Assembly (NCBI GenBank): GCA_013400975.1
Contig: WBMZ01002572.1
Location: 1-64,000, forward strand
DNA length: 64,000 nt
Direction of reading: 5' to 3'
From: Atrichornis clamosus
Taxonomy: Eukaryota; Chordata; Aves; Passeriformes; Menuridae
Below, one piece after another: positions 50,901 through 63,362 of this stretch (its first letter is position 1; every line of letters begins with the position of its first letter). The position numbers and the translations under genes were made by a program. The notes under the pieces were generated by a model. That model was not told where the DNA came from, ran no database searches, and worked only from the letters and a program-made list of their open reading frames with translations.

Positions 50901-52480
50901 TTCAGTCATATGATGTAGAAGCCATGACTGATTGCAGAGAAGGCAAGAAAGAACTGTACAGTTCTGTAAGGCATCCAGGCACCAAACTGTCACTCAGCAG
51001 TGGGGATGGCACGTTGTTTATTCTCTTGTGGTAAATGGGAAATTTGCAAAGTGTAGATGAAAGTAGAACAGAGCAGAGCTCAGAGCTCTGTTATGGTATT
51101 CAAGCTTAGGGAATATAGTGACTGAGCACCTTTGGTGAATGGTGCGGATTCCTTCTAAGGAGCAATGCTGAAAACCTGGTGGATGCTTGCTTACCAATAA
51201 AACACTCTGTTGAACTATCATCAGTTTCTTTTTTACGCTTGGATAATTGAAGTACAGTTTCTACAAGAAAACAGCATTTGTGCTTCTTTAGGTTCTGTCA
51301 CTGTGGGCGTGACAAAGCTGGTGAGATGTCACGCCTTCCCCAAGAGGCAGTGGGGCTGCTGCAAGGGGACGCATGGCTCAGTGGTAACTCCCCCTTCATA
51401 TCTGGTTTTGCAGCTGAAGGCCCTATCCAGAGGGTTCCTGCCATACCCATTCAGGTAGCTGTCTTGCTCAAGCAAATGGGAATCCCAAGATTTCTAAAGC
51501 TAGAGTTTTTCCAACCGTTCAAATAAATTTTTAAAACTAGCATTATTATTATTTAGTGAAGGCACTTTTTCATGGCACAGCTAGGCCCATTTCACATTTG
51601 GGTTTAAGTGGAAATTAAAGGGCATTTGCAGCCTTTGCAAAATCACACTTTTTACCGGCAAGGTGTTCTCTTGCAGGCGTGGCCCGTAATAAAAGTCTCC
51701 CTCTCCTTCTTCTCCTTCTCCTAATCCTTCATTTTCTTCTTTTCTTTTTATATTTTTCTTTTTCTTTTACTTTTTCCTTTTCTTTTCATATGTGAAACTT
51801 GTGGCAAACCTCTGAGTAGAAACCGTATCTCCCAAATCCAGGATTAGCTCCTTAGCCACAGGGCTGTGGTTCCTTTCATGTTGTTTTCTTTTTGTCACAC
51901 AGTGTTGTATAAATATCAGAGGCCAGTTTTATTTCTTCCAACCATAATCCACACAAGTTGCACAATGGACTGTCTTCTGCTGTCTTGTAATCCAGCTGAA
52001 GTGGCTGGACAAACATCAGGGGTGAATCTGATCCTTTCCTTTGCTTATGGATGTATATTATTTGTGGGTTCTATGTATCTAAAAGCCTGGAAAGTATTGA
52101 TTTTTCAGAGTATCAAATGTATGTGCCTAGACTTCTCCGATAAGAGAGAATTGTGGGATTTCTCTCATTTTCATATGTTTGAATGAAGAATTGGCTGGAG
52201 GGGCATTTTTTGCTGGTATCATATGAATGTCTGGCGACACTTTTCAGTTAGCAATAATTACATTACATCTGCTGTGTACAGAACAGGAAACTAATTCTTC
52301 TTATGAAGCTACAGTACACAGATACAGATTTTGAGTTTTGTACTGCTACATTTACTAACCACATAATTGCATATTTAGTTCTATTACACCAGAACCTGAA
52401 ATGTTATGGTGCAGGGTATAATTACATCATTTACTCTGGAAGAAACCCTCAAGATACAATATAAATAACAGGATTGCAGA
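45000..52480. other. Intergenic, gene-free
   Basis: About 7.5 kb of mostly AT-rich unique sequence. Small local repeats are seen at 49797-49840 (CACTAAAACA-type) and 50143-50170 (CTCACAAA-type), and a polypyrimidine tract at about 51,697-51,787. No exon, RNA gene or clear transposon is recognised. Confidence 0.55.
51697..51787 (+). repeat. Long polypyrimidine tract
   Basis: About 90 bases, almost all C and T, moving from CTT-rich to TTTTC-rich. It is simple sequence that could form H-DNA in its mirror-symmetric parts. No function is suggested. Confidence 0.8.
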
Positions 52481-52530
52481 TTCATAGAAATTAGAGATGG
52501 GAAAAGAGCCTATTAGGTCATCTGCAACCC
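52481..52530 (-). mobile_element. CR1-type retroposon 3' end fragment
   Basis: The stretch starts with TTCATAGAA and continues with TTAGAGATGGGAAAAG and TATTAGGTCATCTG. This has the pattern of the reverse complement of an amniote CR1 3' end, whose terminal repeats read ATTCTATGA. Only about 50 bases are recognisable, and no reverse transcriptase remnant is seen. Confidence 0.55.
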
Positions 52531-55500
52531 AGTGAGAAAAATTATAAACCGTTTGCTGGAGTGTATCTTATCATAGGCATTGATTGCCCTTTCTATCTCC
52601 TCGTGTTAGAATTCCCCCAGAACCCTGCAGAAGAGCTGCTTGATGGTGTGGGAGAGTGACTGTGAACCCACGTCTCTGTGCTAGCTGACAGCTATGCAGG
52701 AGAACTGGCAAGATCACACCATTTTCCCCCAGCAGTGGGAATTGGAAATCCATGTAAAGATGTCTTCTTTTCACCAGAGGCATCAAATTGAGGGGCTGCA
52801 TTGGTCACTGGCAGATGTAGGGATGAGGGCTATTGTGCGTCCTGGGCTATCCTCTGCACAGGACTCATGCTAAAGTTTCTGCTAGCCACATCATTCATCT
52901 CACCTTTAATTTAGACCCTGGTCTTTTCCTCTGTGTAATTATTTAATTGGAATGTAACTAGCAATTAAAAAGTTGCCACAAATATTAAGAATAGCTCTTA
53001 TCTGAAATGGTTATCTATCTTGCAGCCCTTTTTTCCTCCATAATGGTACAAAGACTGAAGAGATGGCCATGAACTGATTCTGAAGTTGTCCAAGTTGCTT
53101 CCCAGTTTGATACCTCTTGTCAACAACACTGTCTGCTCTCTCCTTGCAGGCACAGCTCCCTCCATCCTACATTTTGTCACATATTATTTTTCTTCTTTCT
53201 CCTCCTTCTCTTCACTTTCTTGTCACTCTTCAAGAAGCCGGTTCTCCTTTTTCTTTCTCCTCCTCCCTTACATGCACAGGAGAGCCCAGGATCAACAAGA
53301 AAGTGTGTTGGTAAAACCACCTTCTGAACACGCTCACCCTTGGCACACTTAGATGCCAGTAGAAAGAAGATAACAGGAATTGGAGTTTAACAGCTTCAGC
53401 TGGTTCGCCTTTGTTAGTTCTTACCGCAGGTACATGGGGGAGAAGGTACTGCCACCATCCCTCCACAGCATCCATACGAGTCCCTAGACAGGCCTCCAGT
53501 GACAAGTTTTTCAGTCCCATGTTGTTTCCAGCTGTTTAGCTCTCACATGCTGGTAGTGGGTTCCTTGCTTATTCTCTCTCCTTCCCACATCAGGGATGGC
53601 TGTGAGCCCTGGAGGGTTCTGAGGCACCTGACTCGGTGGAAAGCAGTCCTGCCATGACGCAGCACCCCGGGGGGATGACTGCAAAGGCCGTGCCTTGGGG
53701 AAACACATCCTTTCCCCAGGACAAAACCAGTGGTGCACTGGGGGCTCTCACAGCACACCCATGCCCACCTCTACATGCTGGGTTGTTGGTGGGCCCATGA
53801 TGATGACTTGCCCTCTTAATTGTCCCTGGGGGTCAGAGCTGACCTCCTGTGGACCTTCATGATTTAGTTCAACTTGGGGGATCTCTGCTGAGGATCTGGC
53901 CCTTTCGTACTGGATGCTGAACCAGCTGTGCAGCATTCCAGACGGATGACTGCAGTGATGAGGAAATTAATTACAAAGCTGACTTAACTGTGTGCTCAGG
54001 TTTAAACAAGTTTGCATCACTAACATTCCCCCAGTAATTACTTTTAAAGGAGCAGAAGAAGCTGAGCTGTGAAGCAAAAACCATCGGAGCACGTGTGGCT
54101 GTAACAGAAGGGCAAGAGTGGCAGGAAAAGTTGAGAGCAAGGACTTGATCCCTGGTGAGCAGGGCAGCACAAGAGAGGCTTCACAGTTTTTGGTTCAATG
54201 TCAGTAGTTGCACTGTGAACTCATGAGCTGATTCTGTGGAGGACAGGGTCCTGTGTGGCAAGCCAGGATGATCCTTCTTGAAATCCCAACATACCTGGTA
54301 TCATACCAATAACCGAGAATGCTTTGGGAAGACTGCTTCTTCCTGATGCCGTCCAGCACAAAGAGCCAGATGAGCGTGGTTCTTGATTCTCAGGAGATCC
54401 ATGGAGGCAAGAATCAACACTGCTAATCATGGATGACTGTGTGCAAATATGGAGACATACAGGTGCCCTTCACCTGTGGCAGTCACCTGTTTTAATATTA
54501 CTGACATGTTTGCTGCCACAAAATAGTTTACACTGAAGTGTGTGTGCTTGACAGAGTCAGTTAATAATGATCTTTTACAAAAAAGGAGCAGGAACAAAAT
54601 GTTCTAGCAAGAAAAAAGGCATTTGGAGGCACAGGAAGCATGGAAAATTTCTGCTGCTATCCTTTTGACTTCCTAACTTGGGCTGAAAAAGTTTGTCTTT
54701 GATTAGTGCTTCTATGCCTAGCCTTTACAACAGTGAATAAGTCCTCTTTAGCCTGCAAAACTTGATTACTTCACTGTGGTGCTTGTGTCTGAACAAAGTT
54801 GGGCCCCTGTAAGAAAGAAAAAAAATTAATTTGTGCCCTTAGTGGTTTTCAGAGGTGGGCTAAAGAGAGTTGTTTCAGATACTCAAACTTAACAAAGAGC
54901 AGGTTAGGTCCATGCCACCCATTAAGATTAGAATGCACTGTAATTCTGATTTCAGGCTGTGTTTTTATTTAAACCCTATCTGTAGATGTATCTAATAAAC
55001 ACTACTGGAAACTAATTTACATTCTAAAATGTATTAATTTAATCATAGTCATTATATAAGTCAACCAGTAAATAGCAAGTAAAGCAAGCAGAGTGACACA
55101 ACAAAACGAGATAACCAATCTAACTTAAACAATGACAAGCACTGCAATCTAGAACAAAAAAAAAAATCACTCAAGTTAACACTTTAACAGCATTTGCATC
55201 CCAGTCTATTAGATCTTTCATACTTGGCGTGACGAAAGTGTGGGATGAGTGAAAACAAGTTCTTACGGGCAAAATTCAACCACGCATTGAAAGCCTGGAT
55301 AAAATCTTGCCCATTCTTTCAGTCCTATGGAAGCAGGAACTAGAAGAGCCAACGTGTGTTTCTTCAAGGCAAAGAGGTATGACAGAACCATGGGGCCTGG
55401 GAATGAGTCCAGACACAACATGTCAACACCTTGATATGGGGATGCTGTGTTGTTGCAGTCCATGAAACTGAAAGGGCAGATGTTTCAAAGCTTTGCAGCC

Positions 55501-56500
55501 CGCCCATGGGGAGGAACATCTTCTCTGCAGTGTTTTATAACTCAGATGTAAACTGGGAGATTTCACCCCAGAGAAAGGAAAAGCTGGTACTTGGGGCAGT
55601 ACCTGCAAATCCGGATTTTATTCCTTTTACTCACTGAGTCTCATTCTGATGAGAATTGCCACTAGGCTTAAGCTTTCTCTAGAGTTGCAGAGGTAGTGGT
55701 TTTGGTGCTACCACTCCAGAGAGGCAAAGGTGACTGCTGCCACACAACAAAGGCAGCAGCATAGGTGGTGAGGACATGGGTCAGACAGGACTGGGGAACC
55801 TGGCCTCTTTTGAAGAAACTCTCTGATGGCGGAGTGCCTGCATGAAAGAGTGACAAGATTTTATAGTTAACACTTATTTATATTTAAATATCATACCTTT
55901 CAAGTGCACCAGGTTGCTGTTGTCTGCTGCTGACTCCAGCCCTGCTTTCCACAGCAGTGGTGACCCCTTTGGTCGCTTTAGGCAACTCCACATCCTTCAA
56001 CAGCAGTGTCAGCTCCATGTGTCACAGATGAGGTACGGTCCATATTGCATCCACTGATGATTAAGGAACAGACTTTGCTCCCAAGGGTTATATAGCCCCT
56101 GCACTTCTTTCAAGAGCTGTGTCTATGGTTTAGAAAATTTCTCCTTGACATTTCCCTCTGAGTCTCTCACACCAATTTCCTTCTGTTTCCAAAAATCAAA
56201 CAAGTCGTGAGTGCTATGACTCCTCCCTGAGGGAGGAGATTTATTGTTTTGGTGAGAACCACCCACTGGCCAAGCACTTGCATAGGTCAGTTGCTGAGTG
56301 GTAAAGCCTATAAATAAATGAATTTAGGGATTTGGTGATGCCCCAGGGAAACTTCACATCAACACATTTGTGAAAAGGCAGCTCGAGGCCCAGGCCTCTC
56401 CCATTCCTTTTATTTTTAGATACTTATTCCCAAGAACAGAAGACTTCTTTCTTGGGGCCATATTTTTTAAAGTGGTCCTATCTCTGCATCCAAATGTGAG
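52531..56500. other. Intergenic, gene-free
   Basis: Unique sequence. Pyrimidine-rich patches occur near 53.19-53.27 kb. No gene, RNA or clear mobile element is recognised. Confidence 0.55.
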
Positions 56501-56502
56501 AC

Positions 56503-56546
56503 TATAATAATAATAATAATAACAACAGCAATAACAACAACAACAG
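56503..56546 (+). repeat. Compound TAA / AAC microsatellite
   Basis: About six TAA units grade into interrupted AAC/ACA units. It is likely to vary in length among individuals. Confidence 0.85.
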
Positions 56547-56799
56547 CTAATGATGATAAGTGTAATACCTTTCACTTATGTGTTTCTCATTGCTATGATT
56601 TGCATTACATCAGAAATGTACAATAGGGGCTCTCTGCCAAGCAGATAACCATTGTTGACCTGAAGAAGCTATGCTCCAAGACATAAGCAAGCTCCAAATA
56701 AAAATACACATGCAAAATTATATACACTCACATATATGGCCTCAATCTGATTCATCCAAAGAGATGAAAGCAGTTGGCAAACAGCAATTAACTCATTTT

Positions 56800-56940
56800 C
56801 ATGCAACAGATAAGCATCATCTTTCTATCTGATGGATGAGCAAGACAAGTTAAATGACTTGCCCAAGGTTACACAATGCATTAGGGCAGAGCTTGGAAGC
56901 AGTATAAAGAAGTCTTCATCCCCTGATCTAACTTTCCTCT
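56800..56940 (+). mobile_element. MIR-like CORE-SINE remnant
   Basis: TGACTTGCCCAAGGTTACAC (56855-56874), followed by GGCAGAGCTTGGAA, is the hallmark central and 3' part of MIR elements. These elements are ancient and present at low copy in birds and reptiles. The element is degraded and its ends are uncertain. Confidence 0.6.
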
Positions 56941-57341
56941 TCTTGACTTTCATCTGAATTTTCAGTGTACAGAACAGACTTTCAGAAATGTGCACACACG
57001 TACACATACACTTGTGAACCTGGAAGATAAAAAGATGTTAAGGTTGGGCTCTAACTGCATCTGGTTAGCAAACTCCCCTTGAAGACCTGTATGTTCTCCA
57101 CAGTCTCTTAGTTTGCTTAGTTTAAAAGGCTGTAGCCAATTAGCATTTGATTTTGAGTAGCAAATTTTCTTTTCCAACGTAAATTAGATCTGTGCCTCTC
57201 TTGATGTTATAATTTTCAGTTTTAATGTCACTGAATTTTGTCTTTGGATAAAGAAGGAGCAAGAGTTGCTGGACAACTGCAAAGGGATGCTTTTCTTAAC
57301 AGCAGAGAGATTGCAACCATTTAAGCTTCCTTTTCTTTTAC

Positions 57342-57359
57342 TTTTTTTTTTTTTTTTTT
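57342..57359 (+). repeat. Poly-T run
   Basis: Eighteen T in a row after a T-rich lead. It could be the tail of a minus-strand retroposition, but no recognisable body lies beside it. Confidence 0.8.
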
Positions 57360-57689
57360 GTGTCTAACTGAGAGCAAAGCACTTACTGTTAATCTCATAG
57401 CAGTAAATTACAGAGAATTCACTCACTTCCATAATGTTATCTACTCACAGATCTTTAGAAATGTTATCCACTAATTCAGTATGACAGCACTGCTATAAAG
57501 GTATATGGGGCTTCACCACATTATACAGAGGAAAAAGTTATTGGGGGAAATGTGAAGGTCTGCTTGTTACCAACAGTGCTGTGCAGATGGTAAGTGCAGG
57601 TGTAAAGAGCCAGGCATATAAATGCAGTAGCCCACTTCCAGAGACAAATTGCAGTATGCATATAAGGCAAACTGTACCCAATAACTGCG

Positions 57690-57795
57690 AAATTTAATAT
57701 CACACAAGCAAGTGACTTACCCAAGATCTCAAAGGAAATCTGTGGCAGAATAAGGAAAGTGTCCTGCTCTTGTTCTTAAGCCACAAACCCACTGT
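57690..57795 (+). mobile_element. Second MIR-like CORE-SINE remnant
   Basis: AGTGACTTACCCAAGATCTC (57711-57730), then CTGTGGCAGAATAAGGAA, keeps the MIR pattern with more change than the copy 0.9 kb upstream. Both lie in the same orientation. Confidence 0.45.
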
Positions 57796-58439
57796 TCCCT
57801 TTGAACCTCCAATCAGTCTTTTCTTTGATTTAAGGTCGACTGAGATGAGCTGATTAAGTTTCCATGTATCATCTGGAAGCTTCAGAACAGGCTTGTTTTG
57901 CTAGACATTCCCATCAGCCCCCATAGTTTCAAGCCTTTTGATTATAAAATGCTTTTTACGTTAGTCTTCATGGAAACTCCCTTTTTCTTTTGTTTTAATC
58001 ATTTACAAGCTGGAGCCTTGCCAATTTATGTAACACGGTCTCATCCTACTCATTATTTCATCATACTCCTGCCAGATCTTTATTAAATATATTTCTTCCC
58101 CCCACTTTAGTAAAAAAGGGATGGGTGCCTGGGAACCTGGATATGCAAAATAAGTGGGAATTCAGATTTTTTTTTTCTTTCTCTGGGTTTTTCACTCTCT
58201 TTTATTCCAGATTCAGAAATATCAGTGAGAAAGGTTATCTTCCCCAGTTGTGGGAGAGTAGTGCCTGTCAGGTTTATTAGTGAGAGGTGGGATTCTTACC
58301 CTCTCCAAACTCCCACTAAGAGTGAGACAAGCCACAGGCTGTGAGATCTTATTCATGGTCATAGCACACAAAAACCTGTAAATTTTGCTCTGTATGTCAA
58401 TGAAGCAGGTTTTTAGCCTTCCAAAATACCTCCCAAGCC

Positions 58440-58477
58440 TTTTGTACCTGCTGTTCAGGTGCTGTTCAGGTACAAAA
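58440..58477. repeat. 11-base inverted repeat enclosing a tandem duplication
   Basis: TTTTGTACCTG (58440-58450) is exactly complementary to CAGGTACAAAA (58467-58477). The interior contains a tandem GCTGTTCAGGT duplication. It would form a hairpin with a 16-base loop. Confidence 0.65.
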
Positions 58478-58479
58478 CA

Positions 58480-61400
58480 CTTGGTTTTCCTATCTCCTTT
58501 CACAGCTTTGGTACGTTCCTTCTCATCTCACCTGTTAGTTTTAAGGCATATGCCTTGCTAATTGAAAAAGCTGTACAACTCCCTGTGAGTTTTCACCACC
58601 CACATTCACCTCTCTGAAAGCCTGAGCACAACACCTATCATGTGACACTGAGAACTATAACCAAGTCATCCTTGAGGGACGTAGTGGGATTCTGGACAGG
58701 CTGGACAGTTCAGGGAACAAGGGCACTGGGTACAGCTGAATCCTGCTGGTGAAGCGTGGCCATGGTGCTTGTCCATTTGCGAGGATTTGTTTGAGGACCC
58801 TTTCTGCCTTTTAAAGACTGATCTTCTGAGGAAGTACTCACTTGTGAGGAGGTTGGTCCAGGGCTGTAGGCTGTGCTGCTCCTACTTGATAAAGCCACAC
58901 TTTTCTTTTTGGGTGTTTTTTTGGACTCAAACAAAGCCATTGAGAGGTGAGTGATTCCATACTCCATGTAGCAATTCCTGAACCAGGCAATTACCTTATG
59001 ATCACGTCCTTGAGCAGACCACAGGTCCCAGTCTGTCACTCTAACTGCCCCACCACCCTCTCCGTTAAGAGCCAAATGCAGCTGCCATGGGACCCTGTAA
59101 CAGCTCCCTGCTGACAGCTGCTGGCAAGTGATGGGCCCACTAGCCTTTCCAGGACATTTTTTGTCTGCCATGGCCCTTGTCCACGAGAGGATTTCCCCCC
59201 TGTGTTTGCCTCCCATGGGCACAGACTGTTTTGCTTGTTCCCAGGATGAGAAATTTCTGATGTATTTTGCATATATGTTGAACCATGAGCTTTTGTACAG
59301 TTACACAAACTTGTGGTTTCCTATGAGTGTGAGGTTCTCCTCACCCCCAGTGGTTTTCCTAACCTTTTATTGGTGATAACTATCAGCTTTTTGTGGTTTC
59401 AAGAGAACAGGGGCTCCCATTATTTAAACGTACTACTGTGCTGCAAACACTCTAACAAGAAACTCGCACAAACTTTTTTCCCTTGACTTGATGGACTGCA
59501 TTTTAGTGTTCAGAAGGGGACACTACACAACCCAACCATGCCTAATTAGTGTAGGTGGTGACTGCACATTGCATGAGATCTTGAAAAACATGTTGTGTGT
59601 ATATATGATTGCACATGATGTTGTACTGGTGTCACTGGAAATGTGCTGCCATCTGAGATGACGAGCCTGGGTTGGTGTTTCAGGGGGTGTTCTCCTCAGG
59701 ACCCCTGCCTCCCCCACCCCTCACATGTGGCTTATTTCAGTGCATTTCAAGTACAAACACGACTGCTCTTCAGAAGTACTTTTATGAGCCTTAGGGGTAA
59801 GTCATCTCTGGCAGGGATGATTTAGCAGTATGCCTTTGAGAAGGTGAACTCCAGCAGAGGCAGGGAAATCACTCCAAACCTCTCACCAAGGTGGTGGCAG
59901 ACCTTTTAACGCAGATCCCGAGAACTTCTCACCCCGCGTCAGCACAGCCTCAGGCAGGAGTAGGGGATGCGCTTCAGGACTCTACAGCCCACACTGTACC
60001 AAAGCTTATAAAAGCAGCATAAAATGTGTTGTGTGCTAGAGGTAAGTGCCTGTCACTGCCAATGAAAAGCATCAAAACCTGGATGCTCGAATGGCATTCA
60101 GGAGGATTGGACAGGTTCATGTTTAGTCAGAACAACAGGAAGGCAGTGTGGGGACTGCGCCAAAAATCCACAAATATGTACTCACCTCCTAATAGAGGGG
60201 GGTGAAACCATCTCCAAGGCCTTTGGCTCCAAGGAAGTGCTCACTGGAGGCAGACAATGGTGCAAGCAGGTCTGTGGGAGCTGGGAACAAAACCTCAAAT
60301 AAAATAAAAATGGGAAACCCATAGGTCTGTAGTGAAACACAGGTCAATTGGTTGGAGGGAGAGGAATTAATGTAGGACCCCAGTGTCATCAGAAATTGTT
60401 CTGAAATGACAGTTAAACTGCTATCTTGTCAGACTTGGCTTCTATCTCAGTTTAGAAGCAGCTGGAGAAATAGCAAAGTACATTGGGATAGCACAGGTAC
60501 CACTGCTCTTTCCCAGCTTCGTTTTCACTTGCCTTCTACTGGTCTCTATGGTAATTGCTGAATTTGTGTTCCAATTTTGTCTTAATTCATGGAATTAATG
60601 ATGTGTGAAAAGTGAATTTCTGAAGACATGCAGCAAGGAAGTAACTTTTTCAGGACTTGCAGTTATTGCAGGGTTATTTCTTTGGCTCAGACCTGATAAT
60701 AATGTTGTTTGTGGCTTTTAACTTGGCAAATAGAAATCCCAATACTGAACTATGTGGTGAAAATACCTTTCAACAATCTCAGTGTCTGAGAGTGAAGAAA
60801 CATCAAGACTGGCCGCATGGTTTATGTTTCCAAATATGACTTTTACCTTTTGGTGCTCAGCTTTTGGATGACAAGTTCACAGACCAGGTCTTTGCCTGTT
60901 ACTGAGCAACCATGAGAGTCCCTTAATTTCTGCCAGGATGCCAACTGTGGTGTCCCAGTACAAACACAGTCCATTTATTAAAGTTGAAGGGCCTCTAAAT
61001 AAGAGTATTTTATGGGATGTATGTGAGTATTTAAGTCTATATAACTTCTGTAAGCTGATGTTGAGAGTCAGTTTTCCTTCCTCATGAGGTCTCACAAGGA
61101 ACTGGCAATGAGTCCTAGGAGAGGGACAGACTGTGAGTGGGACAGTCAAACCCAGAGTTTTTAGGGGTGATGAGGAACAGGAGATCATGGACAAGCAGAC
61201 AAGCATGGACACCTCAGTGCATGGGTAAAGGATCAGCAGTTGTATGAACACAGCTGGCAGCGGGGGGTTTTCCCAAGCCAGCTCTACATCTGCCAGTTTA
61301 TCAAACTGAATCAAATTTGCTTCCAGCACAGTCTTTGGGGAGAACTGGCTGTTTGAATGGGAGGACATGTCAAAGAGAGACCTCAGTACTATGGAGCTTA

Positions 61401-61960
61401 GTGTATTTTAGCTGCATACCAATCCAGAAGCCACAGCTCCGTTTTGTCCTGTCCCCTTTGCCGTAGCACCACAAAACCTACAATCTCAGCTCAGGCTTGG
61501 TGCTTCGCTTTTGGCAAGTGTTAGTCTGCAAAAAATCATCTTGTAATTTTCATACTTACATCTTTGTTTCAGAGTGGGGCTCTAGAGGCTTGCAGCCATC
61601 TTTCAGGAGGCTCCAGTTCAAGCTGGAGTTATTAGTTATGCTCTGCAGTGGAGCAGCACTCGCACAAAACCAACATGGCAGCTGGTGCTGGGGTTTCATG
61701 GACACATAACAGCCCAAATGCCAAAAAGACGAGGGGGGAAAGAAAAAATCTATTTAAGCAATTTTTCCCTCTCTATAGGAACTTAGTCTGTCAGCAGCAT
61801 AAACACTTGCAATCATGCACTTCCTAGGATGCATGTGCTATCGAAAAGGGAGGTGTTAATTGCTGTGCTAATTACAACATGATTGCTTTGCACTTGTTTT
61901 GCACTTGCAGGTGATTAAATTTTTAACGAAGCATATTACTTGGCACTGTTAGCACAGTTA
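58480..61960. other. Intergenic, gene-free
   Basis: Unique sequence. A perfect AP-2 palindrome GCCTCAGGC lies at 59947-59955. Open frames near 58.7-59.3 and 60.9-61.4 kb have no recognised protein family and no splice support. Confidence 0.55.
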
Positions 61961-61966
61961 ACACAT

Positions 61967-62010
61967 TTCTCTCTCTCCCTCTCTCTCTCTTCCTCCCCCC
62001 ACCCTTTTTC
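61967..62010 (+). repeat. (CT)n simple repeat and polypyrimidine tract
   Basis: Alternating CT units grade into C- and T-rich sequence. It directly precedes a CpG-retaining block. Confidence 0.85.
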
Positions 62011-62089
62011 TTTATGCCTTGGGAGAAGTCCTGCGCTGCAGACCCTTGGCTGGCTGCGATGTGCTGTGGTGCTTGGAACAAGCCCCTCT

Positions 62090-62640
62090 TTAGGCTGTCG
62101 GTAGCAGTACCCCGGGTTCCTGCTCGGAAAGAGCAGCAGCCTGTTATCATCAGGCTCAGCGTGACGGCGCCGGCCAGATGCGAATGCAGAACCCACCAAG
62201 GTATTAGCTAAAAATTAGGCAATGCTGTTGATGCCAATCTCACAGATTTCATTTAAAAACTATGCCAGCTCGAGCCAGTCAGGCGGCAGCGGCGGAGGGT
62301 GTGCGGGAAGGTGGAGAAATGACAGCAAGTTCCCCGTGATTTATTTCTGCTTTGCCGAGCGGGTTCCCAGCTGAATGAGAGCAGGGAAAACTTGCATCTG
62401 TTCGACGGGCAGGCTCATCCCTCTCCAATAAGGCAGCAATTACACGGCCCAGTGAGGCTGCATGACCAAAGCAAAGCTGGGTGAACCAGCCCATTGGATT
62501 TATTGACGGGCATAGATGGCTTTACTTCTCTGGCTGCTGGTGTTGCAAGTTCCCTGCAAACTTGTTGATTCAGATGGGTTTGAGCTAATTGATTGCAAGT
62601 GAATGACGATCTATCTTTGATGGATATTGTCCAGCCTGGT
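62090..62640. promoter_or_regulatory. CpG-retaining candidate enhancer
   Basis: CpGs are frequent at 62,097-62,420, in contrast to the CpG-poor flanks, without a full island. The block is free of repeats. It holds motif-like words: TTAGCTAAAAATTAGGC, CCAATAAGGCAGCAATTA, CAAAGCAAAGC, GATTTATTGAC, a CTAATTGATTG homeodomain-like stretch and a TCF/LEF-like ATCTTTGATGG (62613-62623). This is the most enhancer-like DNA in the last 20 kb. Conservation was not measured. Confidence 0.45.
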
Positions 62641-62984
62641 GTATTGCTTTTGAGTTGCTCAGCTCTATGAGTTTTTGCCTTTGGAGACTGTCTGGTCTAT
62701 TTTTATGGCAATGTACACTTTCTGAGACTCCTGGGGTCAGGCTGTATGAACAGACTGGTTGGGTGTTAGTATTATATGTAAAAAAGGAGTGTGATCTAGT
62801 CCTGGAAAGTGCTTCTCACAAGAGGCCCAAAGGCACCTCCTGCTTCTGTTCAGGGATGATAATTAGTAAAAGGTGGGAAACTGGATAGTCAGTGAGAAAT
62901 ACTGGAGAGGCTATAAAAGATGAGCTCAGCCATTTTTTAAATTTCATGAGTAAGAGTCACTCAATAAGGAAGCAGAAGAGGAAA

Positions 62985-63362
62985 AGAGATTATTTGAAAC
63001 TGATAAGGAAATATTTTTAGATAACACTTAATTAACCCTGGGAACTTATTGCCACAAAACCCCATAGAGTCCAAAAGATTAACAGGATCCAAAACAGACT
63101 AGGCATTTGTATGGATAAGAAGTATTACATGAGACTAGATTAAAAAAGCTGTAAGGGTTACAAACTCTAGTGCTTCATGGTGTTGGGAAACAGCTAACTG
63201 GTGAGGAGTAAGAAAATACTTATCCTATGGGCAGATCATTCCATGATGGTTCATTGGGGGTTTCTTGCACTGTCCAGTGAGGCAGCTGGTCTTGGCTGCT
63301 GTCAGGGATGGGCACCAAGAATGGCCTGATCCAGCACTTGGCCATTCCTATGTTCCCATGTG
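62985..63362 (+). mobile_element. Ancient CR1/L3-type LINE 3' end
   Basis: The order of words fits the 3' untranslated end of old amniote CR1/L3 elements: AAGGAAATATTTTTAGATAA, then TTAATTAACCCTGGGAACTT and ATTGCCACA, a stretch with GGGTTTCTTGCACTGTCC, then CTGATCCAGCACTTGGCCAT and the terminal TTCCTATGTTCCCATG. It is heavily diverged, with no reverse transcriptase part. The 5' end is uncertain. Confidence 0.6.

Noticed and set aside
58710..59222. A 170-codon minus-strand open frame
   Set aside because: No domain or known protein likeness. A single open frame of this size is expected in 64 kb.
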